Shown here piece by piece: positions 19,118-29,167 of a stretch of DNA of 64,000 nucleotides (position 1 is its first letter; every line of letters begins with the position of its first letter). The notes below the pieces were generated by a model. The model was not told the origin of the DNA, searched no databases, and saw nothing but the letters and a program-made list of their open reading frames with translations. Source of the stretch: Legionella fairfieldensis ATCC 49588 (GTDB lineage: Bacteria > Pseudomonadota > Gammaproteobacteria > Legionellales > Legionellaceae); assembly GCF_000621525.1 (NCBI RefSeq), contig NZ_JHYC01000008.1, positions 62,001-126,000 of the forward strand, in the 5' to 3' direction. A program made the position numbers and the translations under genes.

Positions 19118-20194
19118 TTACAATAAATCACTTACCGCTATTTTTTTAGGTCTTCGCGAATATTTTAAAGTAATGATGTATTGAAGTACATGATAGCCTG
19201 CTTTAATCCCAGGTTGTTCAATGAATTTCACCAGCAAAGCACAAATCGCAAACAGCAAGGCTAAAATAATTGGATTATGGTAGTGTAGTAGACCACTCCA
19301 ATCTAGCCATCGCTTCATTACATCAAAAAGAAGGCAATGAAAAAGGTAAACCGAATAAGTCAGTTTGGAAACGTAGAAGATTACTCGATTGTAGATCAGA
19401 TGCTCTCTTAGCAGCCAAAAGGCAAAAAATAAAAGAGTTCCTAAAATGGCAAAATTGGCATGTCGCCAATCAGGTTGATAAGTGTCTATAAGATGCCAGT
19501 GTTGTAACAGGACCAGGCAAGAAAAAGCGCCAATGAAGGTGAGGTTAATTTTTTTATATTCATAGAGCCAAACAAATACCCCTATAAACAAAAATGGGGC
19601 ATAAATATTCACATAGCCATGGTTTGCAAGCGTTTCACGTGGTAAGGGAGAGATATACCCTAATAGTAAGGTTGTACCCATGATGATCCAGGGTAAAGTA
19701 TAGTCATATTGGCCAATAATTTTAAGATGGCGTAAACATAACATAAAAATATAAAATAACACTTCTATTCTCAACGTCCATTCAACCCCGGACAATGTGT
19801 GTGGCGTGTCAAAAAAATCCCCAAGTAAAAGTAATTGTGGTATCAGGATGTGAGGAGTTACAGGGAGATGCATGAACCAGTATTGCAATAAAACAGCCAC
19901 AATATAAAGAGGGTATATTCTAAAAATACGTTTGATAAAAAATTCTAGAGGTTGCTCTTTTTGCAAAACATGAGTGATGACATAACCTGAAATCAAGAAA
20001 AAAACAACTACACCAGCCCCACCGCCAAAACAGAAAGGCAATAACAATTTAATGATCAATCGTAATGATTCATGAATAAAGTCATTTTGGGAAATAGTAT
20101 AAAGAAGATCATAAAATTTATGGCCAATCAGTACGCTGGAAAATGAAAAAATTCTTAACCAATCAAGAAATAATATCCGCTTACTGATGTCCAT
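19118..20194 (-). CDS. Membrane acyltransferase-3 (OafA/YrhL-like)
   Basis: 358 residues with about ten hydrophobic helices. The N-terminus RILFLDWLRIFSFSSVLIGHKF carries the family RxxxLDxLR..A...V...H signature (conserved Arg, Asp and His), and VVVFFLISGYVIT follows as the F.SG motif. These inner-membrane enzymes move acetyl or other acyl groups onto O-antigen, peptidoglycan or exopolysaccharide sugars. Transcribed leftward, downstream of the sulfatase-like gene after a 120-base gap. The acceptor cannot be predicted. Confidence 0.9.
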   Translation of the reverse strand: MDISKRILFLDWLRIFSFSSVLIGHKFYDLLYTISQNDFIHESLRLIIKLLLPFCFGGGAGVVVFFLISGYVITHVLQKEQPLEFFIKRIFRIYPLYIVAVLLQYWFMHLPVTPHILIPQLLLLGDFFDTPHTLSGVEWTLRIEVLFYIFMLCLRHLKIIGQYDYTLPWIIMGTTLLLGYISPLPRETLANHGYVNIYAPFLFIGVFVWLYEYKKINLTFIGAFSCLVLLQHWHLIDTYQPDWRHANFAILGTLLFFAFWLLREHLIYNRVIFYVSKLTYSVYLFHCLLFDVMKRWLDWSGLLHYHNPIILALLFAICALLVKFIEQPGIKAGYHVLQYIITLKYSRRPKKIAVSDLL

Positions 20195-20314
20195 TTCATG
20201 TTTCTTAACAAGCAGGTAAAGGTGAAAGGTATCATTTTTATTTTTTTATCGCAAGAACTCTAATGAAGCGTAGCGTGAGGTCACCAGGAATTGACAATCA
20301 GCTCACGGATCTCA

Positions 20315-21919
20315 TCAAGAGATATAAGAATTTTTTTGATGCGTTCTATCGAGGAGAACAGCATTATTTTGATATTGACAATCATGAACTGTGAGCGCAA
20401 TAGAACCATTTTTATACAGAGTATAAGCATTGTCTTTTTCACGTCCTGATAGAAATATTTCATCTTTTGCTAACCAGGCAAGGAGATATCTAAATAAGTT
20501 ATGAGATGATTTGATTTGAGCATCATACTGGCCTTTATAATCATCTCCCCAATAAATGGATAAAAAAGCACCTTGCCGTTCAGCAACTTCCTCTTTTTTG
20601 TGAATACCTTCTCTGGTGCATTTATTAAAAATATAGGGACCATGATCACCCGCTATCAAAATAATTGCGTTTTTATCGATGGTTTGAATCCTGTCAATTA
20701 CTAAGTTAATAAATTTTTTAGTGTATTGTATACGTTCGAGGTATTTCTCTGTTTCTTTCTGTTCATCACAGATATGCTCTGCGGTGTGACCAGGAAAGGT
20801 GAATGCGTGAATGTAGGTAAAATTTGGTTTGTGTAAGTTTAACTCGCTAATATGATGAAGAGTGAACTGAGTAAACCAGCCCACAGTATCCCGATCATTG
20901 GGGTTATCAATCATTTTATTGGGATCAAAGAAAAGATTTATATTTTGCCTGGCAAAATAGGTTGTAAGAGGCAAAAGAAAATTAAGAATAGATGCAATTC
21001 GTTGAGCTGAGGAATAATCTTCCAATTTAGATGCAAAATAACAGCTGTCTGCGCGACAATTTTCGGTAAGAAAATATTCCATTTGATGGATAATGTTAAG
21101 AGTATAGCCATTTTTCTTAAGAACATGATATATTCTGGACTTATTAAGCGAGTAAGACATCAACTCCTGTTTTGAAATCCGATAGGCATTCTCTTCATTT
21201 ATTTTGTAACTCATATTAAGATAGGTGAGTAAAGCATACTTGGTAGGCTGTAATGAAGTGTAAAAATCAGGGTAATGCGTAAATCCGATTTGGGCTAATT
21301 GATTCATAAACGCTTCAAGTTCTTTTTTGATTCCCAGAGATTCCATCCCTTTCATACTTGTTAAACTGTCGACTAGGATGAAAAATATATTGGGTTTTGT
21401 TTTTAAAGAGGGTTCTGATGAAGTGTTTTGAGTATATAAATGATGAAAATAATCAGAGGCTTTCGGTTTCACAAGAGGAATGAGATTAACCAAATTGAGA
21501 AGCAAAAGAATAAAAATGAAATTTTTCGTTATCTTGTTAACTAAAACATATCCCATGCTGAAAAATAAAACAGAACAAAAAATAAATAGAATCCATTTTG
21601 AATACAAAGAAGATTGATTTAAATAAAAGAGAAAAGGTAATTCAGGATTATTAAAAATTGTATGCCGCATCATAATAAGCAGTAAAACAAATAAGGAACC
21701 CGTACTTACTTTGAAAATAAATTCATCATTTTTTTTGAACAAAACGTTTAATATTAAAAAAATACCTGTTAAAAAAACGAGAGTTATACCGAGAATAATT
21801 AAAAAAGAAAAAAGAACATCTTTAAAATAAAAACTATTCTGATTATTAGAAACATGAAAAAGAATAGGGTAAGCAACAATAAGCGTACAGATACAAAACA
21901 GGCTAAGGTATTTCTTCAC
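20315..21919 (-). CDS. Membrane-anchored sulfatase-fold (alkaline phosphatase superfamily) enzyme
   Basis: 534 residues. Four to five N-terminal transmembrane helices (residues about 1-155) are followed by a periplasmic catalytic domain. NIFFILVDSLTSMKGM provides the metal-binding Asp and the Ser/Thr nucleophile region, and IAGDHGPYIF near residues 421-430 provides the second metal-binding DH pair. HAFTFPGHTAEH supplies further histidines. Architecture is that of LTA-synthase or phosphoethanolamine-transferase relatives, so the reaction may be transfer of a phospho-alcohol to a glycan or removal of sulfate/phosphate. Starts with GTG and a weak ribosome site, 15 bases after the methyltransferase stop. 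Confidence 0.8.
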   Translation of the reverse strand: MKKYLSLFCICTLIVAYPILFHVSNNQNSFYFKDVLFSFLIILGITLVFLTGIFLILNVLFKKNDEFIFKVSTGSLFVLLLIMMRHTIFNNPELPFLFYLNQSSLYSKWILFIFCSVLFFSMGYVLVNKITKNFIFILLLLNLVNLIPLVKPKASDYFHHLYTQNTSSEPSLKTKPNIFFILVDSLTSMKGMESLGIKKELEAFMNQLAQIGFTHYPDFYTSLQPTKYALLTYLNMSYKINEENAYRISKQELMSYSLNKSRIYHVLKKNGYTLNIIHQMEYFLTENCRADSCYFASKLEDYSSAQRIASILNFLLPLTTYFARQNINLFFDPNKMIDNPNDRDTVGWFTQFTLHHISELNLHKPNFTYIHAFTFPGHTAEHICDEQKETEKYLERIQYTKKFINLVIDRIQTIDKNAIILIAGDHGPYIFNKCTREGIHKKEEVAERQGAFLSIYWGDDYKGQYDAQIKSSHNLFRYLLAWLAKDEIFLSGREKDNAYTLYKNGSIALTVHDCQYQNNAVLLDRTHQKNSYIS

Positions 21920-21934
21920 AATCTGATGGGCCTT

Positions 21935-23323
21935 TTATTTGACTTTTAATAAATAAAGGGTTCTCTGAGAACCTTCGATCTTTGTTTTATTGACGATTAA
22001 AAAATCAACCAAACATGCTTTTTCAAATGCATCCTGATTATAAAAATGAAACAAATGTTTGCTGCCTCGTTTTCGGTTTAATAACTCATCAACCCAGGAA
22101 TCTCCGGGAGGAATAAATTCAATAATTAAAAAGCGAGTCAGTTTTTTGAAATAATCAAGAACCATCGAAAAAGTGCAATTATTCGACAAACATAGGTGAT
22201 GAATAAGAGCAAGAGCAAGGACACAATCAATTTTACTCGTTAATAATCGTTCAGAAAATGAAAATCTCTCCTGATTGTTAAAACCTATTGAAGGCGAGGG
22301 ATTGGTTACATCGATAATAAGAGGAATAATCGATGAGACCTTCTTTTTTTTGTTGAGCAGGTAATTGTTATCTACAGCCACGGGATCAATATCAGTAGAA
22401 ATAACAAGTTCCTTTTTTTGTGCAATCAGTCTTGAAAAATGTCCATTATTACTTCCGACATCCCAAATCGTTTTAGCTTCAATCTGCTCAACCCATTTGC
22501 TTACGATTGCAGCCTTTTTATTAAAGGCGTCCTGTGAATAATTAGTGATGTGGTAGTAATCACTCCATTCAGTTTTGTGCTCTGAATAATCCAGGGCATT
22601 TATAAAGGACGTCATATAATTAAGGATATGAAGTAATTTATTCTTAGGCAGGTAAACATGGGAAGTCGTTGAACTATTGTATTTTCTGAGTTTTTTGGCA
22701 TGGGAGTGCACATTTAACTTTATAAAAGGAGAAAAATGAGTTTTCGCAGGAAGTAATCCACTCACCAAATCCAGAGGTAATCCATCGATGAAGTTATTTA
22801 GAATTTTTGAAAAGCTGGTATGTTTATATTTTATAAGAAGGAGAGGGGCCAAAAAATGACGGCAAAATTGCCCGTAAGCTCCCCATGGTTCTCCTTCACG
22901 GTACAGAGTGAAGGATAAAGTATCAATAAAAATGGGTTTACCAGCCATTAAGTGTATATTAAAACTGGAGGCATCTTTTAAACACATCCCATATTGCAAA
23001 GCTGTTTTTATGATATCCAATGTTAATAAAGCCGCTTCCTTCAACACATGAAAAGGCCACTCATAAAAATAGCTGACAAAAGGAATTTGTTTCGGCTCAA
23101 TTATGATTTTGGCTTCAGATTCATAAACTACATCGTGACTAACAAGCTTTTGGCAATTAACCAAATGAGCATATAGCCCGCTGTTCATGAGATGAGCATA
23201 TTGTGGATAATAAGAAGGTAAGATAACGCGTTGTACTTTGTTATTGTTAAAAATAATAAAACCATCCGGATCTCTAAATGAAGATGGCATTCTAATTTCT
23301 TCTTCAGCTATTTGTGTCATCAA
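21935..23323 (-). CDS. NoeA-like SAM-dependent methyltransferase
   Basis: 462 residues. The N-terminal 240 (QRVILPSYYPQYAHLMNSGLY; ASSFNIHLMAGKPIFIDTLSF; WGAYGQFCRHFLAPLLL) match the NoeA-type family associated with nodulation and surface glycans. The C-terminal part is a class I methyltransferase: IWDVGSNNGHFSRL for motif I, STDIDPVAVDNNY for motif II and CVLALALIHHL for motif IV. Probable role is methylation of a glycan or lipid carrier. It overlaps the small membrane protein gene by 4 bases (ATGA). Confidence 0.85.
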   Translation of the reverse strand: MMTQIAEEEIRMPSSFRDPDGFIIFNNNKVQRVILPSYYPQYAHLMNSGLYAHLVNCQKLVSHDVVYESEAKIIIEPKQIPFVSYFYEWPFHVLKEAALLTLDIIKTALQYGMCLKDASSFNIHLMAGKPIFIDTLSFTLYREGEPWGAYGQFCRHFLAPLLLIKYKHTSFSKILNNFIDGLPLDLVSGLLPAKTHFSPFIKLNVHSHAKKLRKYNSSTTSHVYLPKNKLLHILNYMTSFINALDYSEHKTEWSDYYHITNYSQDAFNKKAAIVSKWVEQIEAKTIWDVGSNNGHFSRLIAQKKELVISTDIDPVAVDNNYLLNKKKKVSSIIPLIIDVTNPSPSIGFNNQERFSFSERLLTSKIDCVLALALIHHLCLSNNCTFSMVLDYFKKLTRFLIIEFIPPGDSWVDELLNRKRGSKHLFHFYNQDAFEKACLVDFLIVNKTKIEGSQRTLYLLKVK

Positions 23324-23583
23324 ATCACTTCATCGTTGTTTTTTAAATCGTCATGAGGGAGAATTTGCTTTTCTTTCCTAAAAAAGATTTTACAAAATAA
23401 TGAATGTAAATAGTGTTTGATGCGATTAAAGAACATAATAATTGCGCCGAAGCCGGCGATCATCGATTGGATTAGCAAACTTCCTGTTCCATAATCAAAA
23501 TAAGCGTATGCATTACTTATCCAGGTTATATTAATTATTATAATATTAACCATAGCTATTAAGAAATTCCTTTTAAGCATCAC
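23320..23583 (-). CDS. Small two-helix membrane protein of glycan clusters
   Basis: 87 residues. A signal or first helix (7-27) ends in AYAYFDYGTGSLLIQS, a close match to the Y-F/I-D-P-G-(T/S)-G-S-L-L-Q motif of small proteins that accompany NoeA-type methyltransferases and sulfatase-fold enzymes. A second helix (38-52) and a basic tail (FRKEKQ) follow. Function is unknown; its constant company suggests a partner subunit. First gene of the leftward group methyltransferase, sulfatase, acyltransferase. Confidence 0.7.
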   Translation of the reverse strand: MMLKRNFLIAMVNIIIINITWISNAYAYFDYGTGSLLIQSMIAGFGAIIMFFNRIKHYLHSLFCKIFFRKEKQILPHDDLKNNDEVI

Positions 23584-23860
23584 TCCTCCGTGTTTAATAA
23601 TATATTTTGAATCGGAATATAACTAATCTGGATTGATGCTAACAAATACGTTGAATTTTGTCTAATTTCCAGGGAGATAATATTATGGTAAAAAAACAAA
23701 CAAAATAACGGTTATGGTATTGATAACAAAGAAAATTCACCTAATAGCATAATTTTTTTGCAGGATATGGACCAAGCGGGAAATTTATTTCCAGGTTTTA
23801 ATTACACATTTTTCCCTATTTCCATTTTTTGAAAGCTTTTTTTAAATTGAGATTAATTGA

Positions 23861-26389
23861 CTAATCGTGATAACGACAAAGATTTTGGTAGTCGCATTGT
23901 TGACATATAGAGGTGTTGAGGGGCTTGGGAGGGCAATGACCTTCAGCGAATTCTGTGGCTAATTCATTTAACCGGGTTTGCCAATGTTGTCTATATTCAG
24001 ACCAACTTTCCTCTTTTTTTATGGTGCTTATTCCGACAAGCGAACAATTCTCTTCGCTTAGACCTTTGCAAGTTAATTGACCAGACTTTAATTGTGCAAA
24101 TAGCAACCCATTGATTGCCTCATCCAGAAGTGCATAGAGTAATAATTGCGGTTCTTTGGGACGTTCTTCTTTCCAGGGCAAGCTGGCGGGTAAACTGCTT
24201 TTATAATCAATGACCCACTTTTTATCGTTTTCCATTCTATCTAGCCGATCGACCCTTACTCTAAAATCAATACCCGCCAGATTAATAGTGAAATCCTGCT
24301 CCAATGCTTCAATAATAAAGGAAGGTCGTTGTCGTTCCCAATCGAGGCAAACCTTCACCAGACGTTTAAGCCGAGTGAGTTCAACCTCTTGAATAAGTGA
24401 AGAGAAAGAATGAGGACGTTGTTTGGTTAAGGGCTGGAGAGCCGTTTTAATAGCTGATTCGATATATTCATTCACCTGGTTTTCATCAAGTGCTAAAAGG
24501 GTTGTCTGGCAGGTTAATGCCTGCCATAACAGCTCCATTACCTGATGAATTAACTGTCCCCGTTCTCTGGCATCGGGTCCGTCAGAGATTATTTTGGCAG
24601 TTTTGGCATGCAGGCGATGTGCAGCGAATGCACGGAACGGACATTTGGCCTGATTAGCCAAAATAGCAGTTCCTCCGGTTGTTTTTTCGTGATCGGTAAG
24701 AGGAAGCTGATAATTTTCTGTCGTCTCGATCAAGTCTATGGACGCAGTAGCTCTGTTCCATTCAAGCGCATGAAAAGGGATCAGATCAGTAAGAAGAGGG
24801 CTTCGCAGATTAGGCTTATCTTCACTTGAACGCGGATAGCTGAATACAAGATAATCGCTGCCGGCGTTTAATCGGTTTACTGTTTTTTGTGCCAATTGTA
24901 ATTCTTTCTCGGGGTCAGCATAAGGCATCCTGTTCTCGCGTTGCAACGAAAGAGGAATAAAGGCTGAAAGCCTTGGCTTCTGCGGTAAACATTGATCAGT
25001 CATTCCCGTAACCCAAAGGCTATCAAAGGTACATCCCGATGCTTCAAGCAAACCAAGAATCTGAACTGATGAAGTCGTTGTTTCAGGTTGGAAAACAATT
25101 GATTTTGCTATATCAATCAAGGCACGTTGCGCGTCTCGTTTAGCTAAATGAGTGGTTAGTAAAGTGAGTTGCTTAAATTCATCGAATAAATCTGAAAATC
25201 GTTGATAACATTGGTACGTTGCAGAATTCAGGGGGTATTCACCTGGAAAACCCAGACTTTTAAGCCGATTTTTAAAAAGAGTAATCCATGCCTGGATTGA
25301 TGCCTCTTCAGGATAGTCAACCATTTCCTTTAGTAATTTTGCCAGTTCAGGTGCAGTAGACTGCAATTCTTTAACAAAACAATCCTGGGTAAAATAATGC
25401 TCTTGGAGAACAGTACTGTCTTCCATGAATTGAGCTCTGGCAAGCATTTCTGATTGCGAACAGGCAAGATAAGGTGAGTGTAATAGTAAACGTGCCTGAG
25501 AAGCGCTTAGCTTATTTTTATCCAATTGAAGCCAGCAAAAAGCATGAGCAACCAAGGGATAGTCGCTTAGAGCCTGGCCTAAAGAAACGTTCAACTGATC
25601 AGCTGGAATTTCTTGTTGCAAGCGGCGTTGCAGGCTCAGGGAACATGTTTGCAAATCGGGAACAACAACCCCGATATGTTTTTCACCTTGGGCAAGACGC
25701 TCTTTTAACCAGCCAATAAGCTGTTGTAACTCATCGTTTTCATCGGACGCTTCATAACAATAAGCCGGCTTTGTTTCTTCACTACTTAAATCATAATGAT
25801 AAAGTTCGTAACCTTGATTATCAAAATGTTGTTGCAAGGCTTGCTGCTGAGGTGTGTAATCATCAAAACAAGCCCATATCAGAGTTTTTTTTTGCCAGAT
25901 GGGCGATTGGGAAAGTAGATAGTTTGCTATTTGTTCCTCAGTGATCGCTCCCAGTTTGTCGAGCTTTTGCTGGAATGTCATTGCCCAATTTTGAAATTGC
26001 CTTGTTTGGGGTGTAGAAGAGAAAGCAGGATGGCAAAAATCAAGGCGCCAAAAATGGCATCGCGTCCAGGCTTCTTCCACCGCGTGTAGCAGTCCCTCAT
26101 TAACCAATTCATTGAGAGAGGAAGTAATAGTCAACCGCCATAAATGTCGACATTGATGGTCGGTTAAAATGAGAGGATGAGGCAAGGGTGAATAACGATG
26201 ACAACATTGAAGGAAACTGCTATGCAAAAAAGCAGAATAAGAGAGACAAACAGGTTTATCCTGTATTTTTTGCGGAAAGAAATGAGCAAAATCACGTAGC
26301 AGTTCAATACTTAAACGTTTGTTGGGCGTAATAACAGTAGCTCCTTGGTGGAGAGCTGTTAAAAGCCAGGCTTTATTAGACTTCTTCAT
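23861..26389 (-). CDS. RecB/AddB-like PD-(D/E)XK nuclease, putative DNA repair protein
   Basis: 842 residues of the TIGR03623 type. The middle is a degenerate UvrD-like helicase region, without Walker A. The C-terminal nuclease shows VIDYKSS near residue 722 (D...xYK catalytic motif) and QLLLYALL. A cysteine near 580 (QAKCPFRAF) and three in CQQCDYQNLC near 829-838 form an AddB-type [4Fe-4S] arrangement. ATG 26389 is used, overlapping the upstream membrane-protein gene by 14 bases; a TTG at 26443 would extend it into that gene. Likely acts on DNA ends; no helicase partner is adjacent. Confidence 0.85.
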   Translation of the reverse strand: MKKSNKAWLLTALHQGATVITPNKRLSIELLRDFAHFFPQKIQDKPVCLSYSAFLHSSFLQCCHRYSPLPHPLILTDHQCRHLWRLTITSSLNELVNEGLLHAVEEAWTRCHFWRLDFCHPAFSSTPQTRQFQNWAMTFQQKLDKLGAITEEQIANYLLSQSPIWQKKTLIWACFDDYTPQQQALQQHFDNQGYELYHYDLSSEETKPAYCYEASDENDELQQLIGWLKERLAQGEKHIGVVVPDLQTCSLSLQRRLQQEIPADQLNVSLGQALSDYPLVAHAFCWLQLDKNKLSASQARLLLHSPYLACSQSEMLARAQFMEDSTVLQEHYFTQDCFVKELQSTAPELAKLLKEMVDYPEEASIQAWITLFKNRLKSLGFPGEYPLNSATYQCYQRFSDLFDEFKQLTLLTTHLAKRDAQRALIDIAKSIVFQPETTTSSVQILGLLEASGCTFDSLWVTGMTDQCLPQKPRLSAFIPLSLQRENRMPYADPEKELQLAQKTVNRLNAGSDYLVFSYPRSSEDKPNLRSPLLTDLIPFHALEWNRATASIDLIETTENYQLPLTDHEKTTGGTAILANQAKCPFRAFAAHRLHAKTAKIISDGPDARERGQLIHQVMELLWQALTCQTTLLALDENQVNEYIESAIKTALQPLTKQRPHSFSSLIQEVELTRLKRLVKVCLDWERQRPSFIIEALEQDFTINLAGIDFRVRVDRLDRMENDKKWVIDYKSSLPASLPWKEERPKEPQLLLYALLDEAINGLLFAQLKSGQLTCKGLSEENCSLVGISTIKKEESWSEYRQHWQTRLNELATEFAEGHCPPKPLNTSICQQCDYQNLCRYHD

Positions 26390-26918
26390 CGTTTGATGCT
26401 TTGGTGACAGGCTGATTTTCACTTTGCAAACGTTTTTGATCAATCGCCATCAGGCCCGGTAGAAAATAATTATTAAAGTAAATAGCGATTAATCCGGTCA
26501 ACGGAATAAGCCATACACCGATTGTTAAAACAAGTGAGAGGAGAATGGCTCCATAAATTAATAAATAATCTTGCCAACGATGAAAATTGCTGAAGAAACT
26601 TGCATTGTTCAAATAATGATAAGTGAGAATAGCCAGCGTGCCTAATAGCAGGGATAAGCAGGCAAGTAAGATACCTGATAATAAAGAGCGCGACCAATGC
26701 GCTTTTTTTGCCAGGGTTTCACCAAATAAACTTCCAGCGAACGCACCGGTAATCAGAGCTGTCAGGCATGCAGGTAAGAGGGGGAGTAGCGCGCTATCCC
26801 TTAAGGATAATAAGGTATATTTAGCAAATAGCGTAAACAGTAAAGCATAAATAGCAAAAAAAATGGCTCCCGCAAGTCGGGGACTTAAAGGACGCTTGGC
26901 ATTAATAGTTTGACTCAT
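26376..26918 (-). CDS. Four-helix membrane protein, paralogue of the upstream gene
   Basis: 180 residues with transmembrane helices at about 14-36, 44-66, 80-100 and 120-148, followed by a charged C-terminal tail. GSLFGETLAKKAHWSRSLLSGILLA aligns by eye with a similar block (ASLFGAIFGKQIIYSKKPY) in the gene just upstream, indicating a tandem duplication with divergence. No function assigned. It overlaps the nuclease gene and starts 12 bases after the stop of its paralogue, so all three form one operon. Confidence 0.75.
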   Translation of the reverse strand: MSQTINAKRPLSPRLAGAIFFAIYALLFTLFAKYTLLSLRDSALLPLLPACLTALITGAFAGSLFGETLAKKAHWSRSLLSGILLACLSLLLGTLAILTYHYLNNASFFSNFHRWQDYLLIYGAILLSLVLTIGVWLIPLTGLIAIYFNNYFLPGLMAIDQKRLQSENQPVTKASNDEEV

Positions 26919-26930
26919 ATATTCAGCTCA

Positions 26931-27503
26931 TTAATCAAGAAGATGTTTATCTGGTTTGGTTTCCTGGAGTTTTGGACTCATCTTTTTTTCTTCAGGCGAT
27001 AGTTTTTGTCCATCGGATTTTGAATGGAGTATGTCGTAAACCAGTTTACCGCGTAAATATATTGCTGCCAATCCCGCTGCAATCGCCAGCCATAAACCTG
27101 CTACCAGAAAACTATATATTACAATTAATAAATAGGAAAATGCCAGTTCTCCCAAGCTTGCGTCTCCAGGAAAAGCATGAGAAGAATGTTTCTTGAAAAG
27201 AAAGAAAAAAATTAAATCATAAAACGGCAGAGCAGCAATAACCATCAAAAACCCCCATAAAAAAGCCTTCCAACGATAGGGTTTTTTACTGTAAATAATT
27301 TGTTTGCCAAATATTGCACCGAAAAGAGACGCAACCACCACTGCTAAAAGAATAGCCTGAAAAGCAGGTAATATTTGTTTTATGCCAATCGCATACAGCG
27401 TAGAATCAATAATAATGGTCACTACAACTGCCAATACTCCAAAATAGGCCGCAGAAATTAGCCGAGGATTGGAAATAAACAAAGCGTCATCTTCTTTTTT
27501 CAT
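26931..27503 (-). CDS. Four-helix membrane protein (paralogue pair)
   Basis: 190 residues from ATG 27503, chosen because GGGAGGAA lies seven bases upstream; the frame extends further but without a ribosome site. Helices at about 17-35, 41-62, 77-101 and 123-148, then a lysine-rich cytoplasmic tail (SPEEKKMSPK). The order of helices and the GAIFG block match the next gene. Function unknown. Confidence 0.75.
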   Translation of the reverse strand: MKKEDDALFISNPRLISAAYFGVLAVVVTIIIDSTLYAIGIKQILPAFQAILLAVVVASLFGAIFGKQIIYSKKPYRWKAFLWGFLMVIAALPFYDLIFFFLFKKHSSHAFPGDASLGELAFSYLLIVIYSFLVAGLWLAIAAGLAAIYLRGKLVYDILHSKSDGQKLSPEEKKMSPKLQETKPDKHLLD

Positions 27504-27667
27504 TGCAGCATTCCTCCCTGTCAGCGTTTTCCCTACAGGTTGCTTTCTACTTGCCCTGATAAATGGGTAAGCATTCACCCGCAGGCATTCTGCCCAAGAT
27601 TAAGCCTGTTCCTTGAACAAGCATGATAAATGATTGTTTATGTATAATTTTAGACCAAAATTGTTAT

Positions 27668-29092
27668 TTAAATAGCTTTATTAATGTTTAATAACTCTGA
27701 CGCCAGTCGCTTTTTGCGCAAATAAAGTAAAAATGCGGGCATAATCATAAGAAAAATACCTGTAGCAAAAACCAAACGAAAATGATTAGCGCCACCTACG
27801 TCCATGCTGTTTTCCGGAGGAATAAATCCAACGATTAAGGTAATAGCGCAACCGGTCAAACCTAACAGACAAACCAGATAATAGCCATATTGTCCCCCCG
27901 GAATAACGAAAGGGCGCGGTAAGCTAGCGAATTTTCTTTTTAGACGCCAGGCTGCAAAGAACATTAACACATACATCATGATATAAAGCTCAGTGCTTAA
28001 CGCAGTGAATAACCAATAGATGGCATTTACACTTGGAAAAAGTAAAAAGCCACTACATAATAAAGTGACAAGGATGGCTTGCAACAATAAAATACGAGAA
28101 GCAATACCATGCCGGTTTAAACGATAAAGGAAATGGGGCAAAAAGCCATTGTCTGCGGCTAATAACAGACCTTTGGCTGGTGAAATAATCCAGTTAATCA
28201 TACTGCCCAGACTACCCAGCAATAATAAAATCACAATGAGAGGCATCAGTGCAGTTAAATGATAGGCTTGAAAGAAATCAGTAAAAGCCTGCATAACGCC
28301 ATCAACCAGATTAATTTTTTCCTGAGGCAATACAAAAGCAATAGCCAGGGAGCCAAAAATCATTGTCGTTAAAATCAGACAGACTGAGAAAAACATGGCG
28401 CGCGGGAAATTACGTTGAGGGTCACGCACGTTACGCACATGAACTGCTGCCAATTCCATACCCAGGAAGGAGGTCATAATGGCTGTTAAAGAAACCCAGG
28501 ATTGGCTGTCTTTCCAATGAGGGATCAGGTTAGAGAAACTCAGATCAATAGCAAGAGGATTTCCCTTCAAAAGCCAGATAATTGCAAGGAGGATAATAAA
28601 ACCCATGGGCAAAATCATGCCGACGATGGCACAAAAGCTGGCAAAGGCCGCTGAGGCGCGCAAACCAGAAAGACCTAATAAAGTCAATGACCAGAATACA
28701 ATCAGTATTACTGAAATTAAGTAATATTTATTTTGTGCTAACGCCGGGTTGATCAAGTAAGCCAGAGTGCCCGCAATGAAAGACAGGATAGTAGGATACC
28801 ACACCATCGTATTAATCCATTGTAGCCAAATAGTAAAAAATGCCATACTTTCACCAAAAGCATGTTTAACCCAACTGTAGATTCCTCCTTCTTCTTCAGC
28901 CCAGGTGGAAGATAACTCAGCTGAAACAAGGGCTACAGGAATCAGAAAAACAAGCGCTGAAAAAATAAAGAAAAAAATAAGAGACGAGCCGAAGAGAGCG
29001 GTTGCAGGCAGGTTTCGTATGCTGTCAATGGCCCCTGTGATTAATAACACCAAGGCTATCATTGAAATTTTTTCAGAAGACCATACTTTCAT
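27668..29092 (-). CDS. APC-superfamily amino acid transporter
   Basis: 474 residues with about twelve helices. Helix 1 begins KISMIALVLLITGAIDSIRNLP, in place of the usual GxG loop. The conserved segment SAELSSTWAEEEGGIYSWVKHAFG is typical of the glutamate:GABA-antiporter and related APC branch, and a helix 6-7 region carries FLGMELAAVHVRNVRDPQRNFPRA. The substrate is probably an amino acid or amine; GadC-like exchange is possible, but no decarboxylase is nearby. Stands alone. Confidence 0.85.
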   Translation of the reverse strand: MKVWSSEKISMIALVLLITGAIDSIRNLPATALFGSSLIFFFIFSALVFLIPVALVSAELSSTWAEEEGGIYSWVKHAFGESMAFFTIWLQWINTMVWYPTILSFIAGTLAYLINPALAQNKYYLISVILIVFWSLTLLGLSGLRASAAFASFCAIVGMILPMGFIILLAIIWLLKGNPLAIDLSFSNLIPHWKDSQSWVSLTAIMTSFLGMELAAVHVRNVRDPQRNFPRAMFFSVCLILTTMIFGSLAIAFVLPQEKINLVDGVMQAFTDFFQAYHLTALMPLIVILLLLGSLGSMINWIISPAKGLLLAADNGFLPHFLYRLNRHGIASRILLLQAILVTLLCSGFLLFPSVNAIYWLFTALSTELYIMMYVLMFFAAWRLKRKFASLPRPFVIPGGQYGYYLVCLLGLTGCAITLIVGFIPPENSMDVGGANHFRLVFATGIFLMIMPAFLLYLRKKRLASELLNINKAI

Positions 29093-29167
29093 TGTTGATA
29101 GCCTTAATTGGTAAAAAGATAGTCATTATAAAGGAATGAAGGAAGCCATGAAAAGTATTTTTTCTAT

